From NCBI GenBank assembly GCA_023846275.1, contig JAIUJO010000233.1, forward strand, positions 139,001 to 203,000: a stretch of DNA of 64,000 nucleotides, read 5' to 3'. Shown here in pieces: positions 52,215 to 64,000 of this stretch (the stretch's first letter is position 1; every line of letters starts with the position of its first letter). The stretch is from Vanilla planifolia (lineage: Eukaryota > Streptophyta > Magnoliopsida > Asparagales > Orchidaceae). Made by a program: the position numbers and the translations under genes. Under the pieces are notes generated by a model. It worked only from the letters and a program-made list of their open reading frames with translations. It was not told where the DNA came from and made no database searches.

Positions 52215-55200
52215 AGACATGCACACACACTTACACTTGTCAACACACAAACACACATTCATATACACACATGTAGGAATATACTTGCAAAAATACTCAC
52301 AGATGTACTCACACATATACACACACAAACGTGCACACACACACATGCATGCGCATGCATAATCATACATATACACTCACACATAATGTACACACATAAT
52401 CATACATACACACACACACACACTCACTCACACATACAAACATGTGCACATGCATGCAAACACATGCTCACACACACAAAAACATACAAACATGCACACA
52501 CACACACACACATATATATACATAGATGTGCACCCATAGAGAAAAAGGCACACACACATTTATGAAACAAAGAGGGGCAAACACAAGTGCACAAACATGT
52601 GCACACACACAAACATGTGTGCACATCATGCACACATATTTAAACACATGCATGCACACATAAGCACACTCAAGCACAGACAATTATGTGCACACACATA
52701 TTCACAAGCACAAGTATGAACAACTCATGCACGCAGACACACTAATACATGTACAAGTGCATACATATGCACACACATACACATAAGCACACATAAGTGC
52801 ATGCATGCAAATGCAAACACGTATATACACACAAATGAACACGAACTTGCACACACATACATGCATACAAACACACTGATGCATACATAAATACACAAAC
52901 AAATAGATGCATGCACTCACACAGGAGCGCACACAAATGTACATACACGCACACTTCCATGCACACATTCTCACACACCCACACACATGGACATGCACAC
53001 ATACACACCAATGCATGCACGTTCGTATTAGCACACACACATGCATACACACGTGCATGCATTCACATTAACACATCCATTCACACACACACACGTGCAT
53101 GAATCCATGTACTCACAAGCACATGCAGATGAACACACACATACATGCACTTGAACATAAAGTATTCTTACACACACTCACACTTACAAACATGCACGCA
53201 ATAAATGCATATGATCATATATACAAAACCACACATGCACACACATCGACACACAAACAAACCCTTATAGACACTTACAAAACACATGAACATGTAGACA
53301 CACATAAACATAGAGATATGAATACATAGACATACACATGTGCATAAACAAATGCACATACATACATACACACACTCATGCACATGCACACACACATGCA
53401 CAGAATCTCACACATGCACACACAGGCACAAAAACATGCATTGAACCTCTATGCACACGTGCACATGCATGTAAATAAGCACACACATACAAACCAATAA
53501 TGCACACACATAGGAACACACATGCACATGCATATGTACTCGTAAAGAAACAAACAAGCTCACATGCACACATACAAAACACAAAAAAGTTTACAAGCAT
53601 GCACACGTGCATACACATGTAGGAATATGCACAGACACACACCCACTCATGCACACACACACACAAGTCCATGCATGCAAACACACATATACACACACAC
53701 ACATGTAAACACACACCCATAGACATAGATGCACAGACACATACACATGAGTGCATGTGAACAAGCACACATGCGCACATCGATACACACAAACAAACAC
53801 ACACACTCACATGCACACACACACACCCACTAACACCCACACACATAGATGCACATGCACATACACACACACAAAAGCACATACATACATATATAAACAC
53901 AAAACCAACAAAAAAACATGCATAAGTACACACAAGCACATACTTATGCATGCACACCCAAAACCATGCATGTGTACACACACTCACACACGTGCTCACA
54001 CATACAAATGCAAACGTGCATAGATGCACATATAGATGCACACGTAGACATGCACACACACGACCAAGCACATGCTTACACACCCACATGTACACACATG
54101 CATGCACACTAGCATACATACAATGACACATGTAACATGCAAATGCATAGACACACAAACAAGCATGCAAACACACATAGCCACCTTCACACTCACACAT
54201 GCACATGCCCACACACTCACATATATGCGCACACAAACATGCTTATATACATACATTCTTACACATGAACATACACAGACACAAACACGTATATGCATAC
54301 ACACTCATGCACAAATGGAAGAACTTACAAACATACTCACATGTGTACCCTACAAATAGATGCACACAGACACATGAACACCTTCATGCACAAAAATATG
54401 CACACAAACATGCATATGTGTGTGCACAAATGCATACAAGTATACACATAAAAACATGCACGTATGTTTACCCACAAAAACACTCATGCATGTAATGCAC
54501 ATACACAAACATGCACACACTTGTGTAGACATACCAAATAAACACACACATGCAAACATAGAGGGATGCATACATGTGCATGCACATGCACAAGCACGCA
54601 CACACACGAGCACAAGCACACTCATGCACATAAATACACACTTGCACACACATGTACACACATGCACATACGCATCCACAAACACTTACATATGCTTAAG
54701 TATGCATACACACATACACACATACACAAGCACACACACGCACACACTCATATGCACATGAACACACATACACACACATACATATACAACCGAACAAAAG
54801 CATGCACATGTATGCACACATGCAAAAATAAACTCGCACACACACACATATTGATGCAAACACAAACACAAACAAACATACATACACCCACAATCACACA
54901 CACACACATGTTCACATGCATGCACACACACACACATGCATATGAACTCATAGATGCATGCAAACGCACACATGTACACACACATTTACACATAGCCACA
55001 CACTCACAACCACAAAAACAAAAAACAACACATGCACACACACACATGTGAGTGCACCCATGTACACACACATAAACACAAACACATGTATGTACACAAA
55101 CACAAACGAACATGCACACTTGCATGCACATTAACACACACACACACACAACTATATGCACAAATGCATGAATAGCTTCATGCACTTACACCGTCACTCA

Positions 55201-57417
55201 CACCTATACACTTACAGGCATATTAAGGCACACATACAACATAAACATGAACACACATAGACACTAACACATGCACACACACACACAATTACAAGCACAC
55301 TTACACACACACATGAACCAAGCACTTACACGTACAGGTGCACACAAGCCTACACTAATGCACCAATGCACACATGCACAGAAAAGGACCCACATGTAGC
55401 ATGCTTACACACATCTATAGGAACAAATACAAATATGCTCACACACATACACAAACAGACACAAATGTGCAAACAACACACGCACTCACATGTATGCACA
55501 CACACACATACACATGCAAACACAAATGCACACACACACACAAACACATGCATCCACGTGCACAGGCATGTATGCATTCAAATAGGCACATAAACATGCA
55601 TGTCTACATATACACTCACACATGGACACACATACACACACACATGTATATAGATATAGACACATGGATGCACAAAAACACATTAGAATGCACACCCACC
55701 CAAAGTTATAAATACATATACACACATATGCACCCATGCACACACTAGTGCATGCACATACATACACAAACACAACTATGCACAAATATGCATACAAACA
55801 TGCACACAAACACGCACACAAACATGCATGAACATGCATATGTGCACTCATAAAGAAATGGCCCTACACGCATGCACATGCATACACTCACATGTAGATG
55901 CACAAAGGACACACATGAACATCCATACACATGTATGCACACACAAACACAAAAGCACTTACACACTCACACATTCACCCACACACACACACACACACAT
56001 CATTACACACACATGCACAGACACAAATACACACACACAAACATACATCAACATATGTGATCATGGCCACACACATGAAGGAATACAAATAAACATACAT
56101 GCACTCATGTACCCATGCGTACACACACAATCACGAAAACACCCATACACATGAACATAAACACACACAAACTTGTGTATGTGTGAACTCACACAAATAG
56201 TTGCACACATATACACACACAAACAGGCCTACACACACTATCACACGGACCCACATACACATGTGTACACAACCACACTCACATGCACACACACACACAT
56301 GAACAAGAAACAATGCACAACCACACCCACACAAATGCATGCACACATGCAAGCATCCATGCATCCGCCTACACACACAAGCATAAACACTCACACATGC
56401 ACAAACACACACCCATCCATGTGCATGTACAAACTCACACATGCACACATGAACATGCTCACACTCACACACTCATACGTGCAAATACACACACGTATGT
56501 TCACACATCCACACACATATACAGAAAAAAAATAAACACACAAATATGTACCAATGTCTACAAGAACACATACATATGCACACATAACACATGCATACAC
56601 ACTCACAAACGTGCTTGCACACATACATTTAAACATGCATAAAAGCACATGTAATCATATACACATGCACACACACGTACTCACAAAGATAGTCATGCAT
56701 GCATGCATACACACACATGCACAAACATGCACATACACAGGCGCATACATAGGCAATCGTATGTGCATGCATACATGCCTGCTCATGCACTTCAACACAA
56801 ATGCAAGCACAAACATGCAAATCACACTCATGCATACACATATATGCACACAACACACTAACACTCACATGCACATGCTTAAATATGCACATGCATGCAC
56901 ACATTTACACACAAATAGACACACCCATGCATACACATGCATGCATGAACAAGCACCCGTAGATACACATGTAAGCACTCACAAAAAATTACACATACAC
57001 TCACACAAACATGCATATGCAAATACAAAGAAAATTACACATTTGCACACAAATATATACATACATGTGCACACACACACATGCAAATGCATGCACATAC
57101 AATTAGACACATAAGGACACTCCCGCATGCTAACACACACGAATGCACACACATACACATGAACAAGCATGCATGCATGCACGTACATGCACAAGAACCT
57201 AGACACACACACTTATGCACAAATACACACACATAAACATGCTCACACATAGGAACAGACACATGTGCATGCACTTGTATGCACACAAATGCATAAACTC
57301 ACACACAGACATGCACCAACACTCATGCACAAACAAATTTGCAAATACCCATGCACTTATACATGCACGTTCACATGCACATGCATGCACACATGCATGC
57401 ACACACACATGCACACA

Positions 57418-57516
57418 CACATGTAAATGTACTCACATACATACACACATGCATACCAACACACACCTACACACATGCACAACATATAGTCACACATGTA
57501 AATGTACTCACATACA
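57418..57516. repeat. Paired 24-bp exact repeat, 75 bp apart
   Basis: An identical 24-bp stretch with core 'atgtaaatgtactcacat' is found at 57,418-57,441 and 57,493-57,516. The intervening and following sequence is only loosely alike, so this is a small duplication that has since diverged. Confidence 0.8.
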
Positions 57517-58610
57517 CACACACACACACGTGTGTAGGCACAAACACACGTATATACACATGCACACAGATGCACACAAGAGTGTACAAACATGCACACG
57601 AATGCACTTACACTTCACCTACACAAACATATACATGCACAACACATGCACACGTACACACGAGCACACACACAAACATGCACTTGTGTAACCATGCATA
57701 CAAAGACATACCTACACTTGTGCATAGGCACAGGAACACACATGTGTTCACATGAGCACATACACATGCATACACACACATGCATGCACATAGATAAACA
57801 AATAAGCATATACATGCATAAATGCATGCACACACATACACATATGAACACAAACCACACACACAAATAAACACACATATATGCATAAACACATACATGC
57901 ATGTGCAAAACATTCAAAAACATGTACACACACACGCACACTTACACATAGACATAAACATGCACAAAGACACACATGCATGCATACACACCTACACGCA
58001 CATATGCACATAAACACACACACACCCATGCATACACAAACATAACCACATATGCATGCTCAAAAATGAAAACATGTACAAACGCACACACATGTACAAA
58101 CCCACACACACACGTTTGCATGCATAAACATACACATGCACACACACACACACACCCATACAAAAACACGCATACAAACACACACATATGCATGCACTCA
58201 TGTGTACCTAAAATCACACTTGCACAAACACACACACACATGAGCATGCAAACTAGTGCACAAAAAAAAGCACATGCATATACACCCACACACCTACACA
58301 TACACGTTTGTAAGAACAAGCACATGCATGCATGCACTCATGCACATGCACTAGTACACACACATGGATGCGCACACGCATGCATACATTCTTGCAAACA
58401 CACACGCACACATGCCAACTTTGATGCACCCAAACACATGTACAACTACATGAATACATATGCACATGTGTACACACACAAACGCATGCACCCAAACAAA
58501 TGCATATGCCCACGTACATAAACAAAGATGCACAAACACCTACATACAGGTGAACACACACATATGTATGCATGTGCACACACAAACACAAAAACATATG
58601 CATGCACATC

Positions 58611-58636
58611 CACACACACACACACACACACACACA
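58611..58636. repeat. Uninterrupted (CA)n run
   Basis: About 13 perfect CA units, the second longest clean run in the tract. Confidence 0.9.
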
Positions 58637-61174
58637 TTTATGTTCACCTAAACACACTCTCTCACACACACATGTGCTTGCAATTGTACAAACATGCAAA
58701 TCCATGCACATGGATGCACACATACGCACTCATGTACACATGCATAGATATGCAAACACACACAACTACAGACATGCACACACACTGACACCTACTCACA
58801 CACCTATTCCCACACACATAGATGTGCACACACTTGCACAAGCATATACACACATGCATCTACACACGTGCATGCACATGCATGCACACCCACACCCACA
58901 AATATGCATACACATAGACATAAAAACACATATGCACACATAGAATGCACGCACATATACACACCTACATGCACTTAGACACAAACATGCACAAACACAC
59001 ACATACTGACACACACACACATGCATATCCACACAAATACACACCCTCCTATGAACATGCACATATACCCACATGCACACACACTCACATAATCAAACAC
59101 ATGAACACATGCACACATGTACATGGACATGGACACATTCACAAATATGCATGCACACATACATATTGATAGAAAGCCCAAAAACATGCATAAGAATAAG
59201 AGTACAAACACATATAGACAAAGGCTCATAGACATTCACACATATGCAAAACACACAAAGGCATAAGGATATGCATATGCATGCACACACATGGGCACAC
59301 ACGCAGACATTCTTAAGCTCACACAAATGTACACACACACAAGCACATACGCACATGCACATGTGCACATAAGCACAAGCATACAAACACACACACACAC
59401 ACATATAAGCACACAAACACACACACATGCGCAAGCATAAGCACCCACATACACACTCAAAATGAAACACACATGTACACAAACACACATGCACACACAT
59501 GCTCAAGCATGCATGCACAAACTCTTAGACACACATACGCACAAGCATGCATAAACATTCATACATGTGCACATGCATAAAAACTTACACAAACATGCAC
59601 ATGTACACAAATGCATGCACACCCCTAAGCAGAAGCACACACCTAACTACATACACTTGCACACACACAAGCATGCACACTCACAAACACAAACACGCAC
59701 ACAAACATAAATAAACAAGCATATGCACACACATGCAAAAATAAACACACATGCATACACACAATCACATGCACATGAACTCATTCACATAAACACACTT
59801 GCACACCCTCATATGCATATACAAGAACACAGACAAGAACAAACACATGCACAAACATTCACACTCACATAAACTCAGATACACACACACATACATGAAT
59901 AAGCACACTTACATACATAGACAAATGCACACACTCACACATGTGCACACATGCACACACACATGCATGCATGCTTATGCACACACACACAAGCACACAT
60001 AGACACAAACACTAACACATGTCCTCCACACACAAGCATGCACATACACACTAACTCACATGCACACACACATGCACTTGCTTACATGCACACATGTGCA
60101 CAACAACACATGCACCTACACACATGCACACAAAGACACATACAGGAATTTACACACATACACATAATTTCACAAGCAAAAATGAGAAGCTTACACACTT
60201 ATGCATGCCGACACACACCCTAATAAAAATTCACACATGCATAAACAAGCACAAAATATAGATGAATATGTGCAAATAAACATGCTTGCATGTGCAGGCA
60301 CTCATATATGCACACAAGCATGAACATTCATTTGCACAGACTCACATGCACACTCACATGCACCCACACAATTACACACACCACTAATGCAAAAACACAT
60401 GCATGCGCACACAAAAAACACAAATACAAATGCAAAAGCATGCACACACAAATACATAGATGCTTATAGACACACACAAACAAGCACACACACACACAAA
60501 TACATAGACAAATTAGCACACCCAAACACACACATGCACCTTCACTCACAAAACACACATGCACTCACGTGTGCATACACACACACAAAGACTCACATGC
60601 ATACACATTTACACACACATGCAAATGTACAAAAAAGCACACAGACACACACTCACACACACATTGAAATACACATGCATATGTGCACTCACATGCACCC
60701 ATGCAATCATATGCACATATACAAATAATGTCGACCCATGCACACACATACATACACACATGCACATTAAAACACATATACATATGCGCACCCACACCCT
60801 TACATGCACACAAGCACACACACCTGCATACACACACATACATTCACACACACATGCACATATGTGCATAGTCTTGTGCATGCCTATACACACACACCCA
60901 TGTATGCATATGAATAAAACAACTAAACAAATATTCATAAATATACACACAGATGGAAAAACACAGGCTCAAACACATGCTCACAAAGATGCATACACAA
61001 TTGATCATGTATGCCCACACATACACACACACACAACATACACACAAATAGCATACATGCATGCAAATCTATTAATGCACACACACAGGCACAAACAAAT
61101 GTTCAAACATGCATACATGCTAATGCAAACAAATATACACACACATACTGACTTACACATGCATGCACATGCAC

Positions 61175-61210
61175 ACATGCATATGCATAAACACATGCAT
61201 ATGCATAAAC
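61175..61210. repeat. Exact 18-bp tandem duplication
   Basis: Two exact copies (61,175-61,192 and 61,193-61,210) of the unit 'acatgcatatgcataaac'. Another example of local copying of degenerate tract sequence. Confidence 0.9.
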
Positions 61211-62502
61211 TCACGCATGCACATTGACACACTCAAGCACACATGCACATAAGCAATCACACACAACCATATGCACACAAACAAGCACGCACACACACAC
61301 ACACACATGCAAAAAAAACATATGCATTCATGTGCATGAACTCATACATATATGCACAAATGCATGCACAAACACAATGATAACCTACACAAATGCATGC
61401 ATGAGCACATGCATGCCCTCACACATACACACACATGCACGCATGTAAAAATGGACACACATGCAAGCACACACCTTTACAAACAACACATGCACCATAC
61501 ATGCACACACATACACACTCAAATGTGCAAATACATGCATACACGAAGGAAAACATGCATGCTCACACACACACACATGAAAACATGCACATGCACACAC
61601 ACATACAACCACACTTGAACACACACAGAAAATCATGCACACATGTGCATGCACACATACAGACATGCTCACACACACATGCACATACACATATGCATGC
61701 ACACATCCACACTTAGTCATGCATCCACACTTCCACACTCCAACATAAATACACACCAATAGACACACATTCACATAAGCATGCATGCACCCATACACAT
61801 ACATGAATAAGAACAAAAACACATACACATGCAAGCAAACACTTGAAACATGCACATATACACACACTCACACACACACACACACTCATATACATGCACA
61901 TATTCACACTTGCCTATGCAAAAAATGCACAAAAATATGAATATGCACACACACAAACATGCATGAATAAATGCACGCAAGTACATGTTTACACATAGAC
62001 ACATAAGCACACACAAATGCATATGGACATGCACAACCACACACATACGTCGACATATATACACATACACACAAAGATGCACACACATGCATACATAATT
62101 TCACAAACACACACACATGCATAGATACATGACCAAACACATGTGCACCCATGCACACACAACTTTGTCTACATGCACACACACACATGAAGTCACACAT
62201 CATAGCACACATGAATACATGAACCCACACACACACACAAACACCCAAACATAAACCCCCTTATAGACACTCACACACACAAATACATGCTCGTACACAT
62301 GCACAACTAAACACGTGCATGAACATAGACACACATATATACAAACACACATACATTAAACCACACACATACACCCCCAAACACATACATGCAAACATGC
62401 ACATGCACACACACACACAAGTAGACTCATTCACACCCAAGCACACACACACAAACATGCAAATGCACATAGTTATGCACACAATCGTGCACAAACAAAC
62501 AT

Positions 62503-62606
<104 letters not shown>

Positions 62607-63244
62607 ATACACATACGCATACAAACATATGCACACATGGATGCACAACACACACAACTGCATACAAATACATGTGTAAATGAACACACACACACACACA
62701 CTCATGCATACATGCACAACAACACATATACATCCACACATGCACACACACAAACACATACACACCCCCACACAAATATGCACACAGGAATGCTCTCATA
62801 CACACACGCATTCACATGCATAAGAACATACACACATAGAAATACATGCACAAACAAAACATCCGCACTCACAAACACACATGCACATGTACACATGACC
62901 AAACACACAAGCATGCATGCACAAACATAGCCACATAAATAGATAGAAACATACATATTAAAACATATAGACAAACACACACATGTAGAAAAAAACACAC
63001 ACACACATGCATGTACAGACACACATTGATGCACACAAAAACATACACTTGTAGACATTCTCTCAAACACTTACATCTAACATGCACACAAACACATGCA
63101 TGCACATACGCTCACACAGCAAGAAAAAAACTTCATGCATGCACGTGCACAAACTCATGTACACATGCACAATCACAAGAATAACCCACACACATGCACA
63201 TACACATACATACACACAGGCACACTCACGCATGCACACACGCA

Positions 63245-63265
63245 TGAACGAATGAACGAATGAAC
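63245..63265. repeat. 8-bp tandem repeat
   Basis: The unit TGAACGAA is repeated 2.6 times. It breaks the CA/TA/TG pattern of the tract and carries CG steps, so it is a small foreign-looking island. Confidence 0.85.
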
Positions 63266-64000
63266 TCACGTGCATGTACACACTGTTACTCACATAGCAT
63301 GCATGGCCACACATGCACACATATACACACCTACACATGCATAAACATGCACACATGAAGGCTCACACAAACCAAAATAAGCACATGTACGCACACCAAA
63401 CTCACATATGCACACACACACACACACACTTGCATGCATGCACACATATAGACATGTTTACACACACATGCAGATACACATACATATGCATACATCCATA
63501 CACAGGCATGCTTGCACACATGCACATAGCAACATAAATGCACACATGCATAGACACCCATTCACACACATGCATGCACACACATGAACAAGCATTGAAA
63601 CACATGCACAAACACATGTGAGAAAACACTTTCACATGCACATATACACACATGCACATACACTCACAAACACATTCACACATGCTCATGTGCACACATG
63701 CACAAAAATATGAACATGCACAAGCACACACACACACAAACAAGCACACACATGCACACAAAATTATACACACATGTATGGACACACACATACACATACG
63801 AAGACACACATGCACATGTACACTCATACACAAACACATATGCACATACACTCACACATACACCCCCAACCTCACACATGCACACATTCAAACACACACA
63901 CACACATATAAACATTTGCATGCATTCAGCCATATGCATCCACACACATATATATAACCACACACTTGCACACACAAGCACACATACACATGCACACACA

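Overview
The window looks like plant heterochromatin. Nothing in it reads as an intact gene, and I see no rRNA, tRNA, CRISPR array or telomere repeat. The plant assignment rests on a 9.3-kb insert that holds remains of a caulimovirid (plant pararetrovirus) and of a plant-type L1-like LINE. The species cannot be told from this sequence.

Layout. Positions 1-21,855 and 31,186-46,684 are one AT-rich satellite family with a monomer of about 410 bp, roughly 95 diverged copies. It lies in four blocks of alternating orientation: forward 1-10,980, reverse 11,026-16,180, forward 16,181-21,855 and reverse 31,186-46,684. From about 32.6 kb the last block has a higher-order repeat of about 2.6 kb made of seven monomers, two of them shortened. 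I found it by tracking three independent variant markers, which all recur with the same spacing.

The insert at 21,856-31,185 sits where the satellite changes orientation. Its right part (about 28.7-31.2 kb, minus strand) carries LINE endonuclease, reverse transcriptase and post-RT segments. Its left part (about 22.0-28.2 kb, minus strand) carries an old, heavily decayed caulimovirid copy: Cys motif, protease, RT and RNase H in family order. A further 2-kb tail ends in a second copy of the RNase H end.

From 46,685 to the end of the window (17.3 kb, continuing beyond) the sequence is a degenerate CA-rich tract. It is almost entirely alternating pyrimidine-purine steps (CA, TA, TG, rarely CG) with scattered AA. 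It begins abruptly inside a satellite monomer. Its many long open frames (Cys/Val-rich on one strand, His/Thr-rich on the other) are composition artefacts. The most notable signals are the 7-mer higher-order repeat, the inverted block structure with a near-symmetric flip at about 11 kb, and the very long alternating pyrimidine-purine tract.
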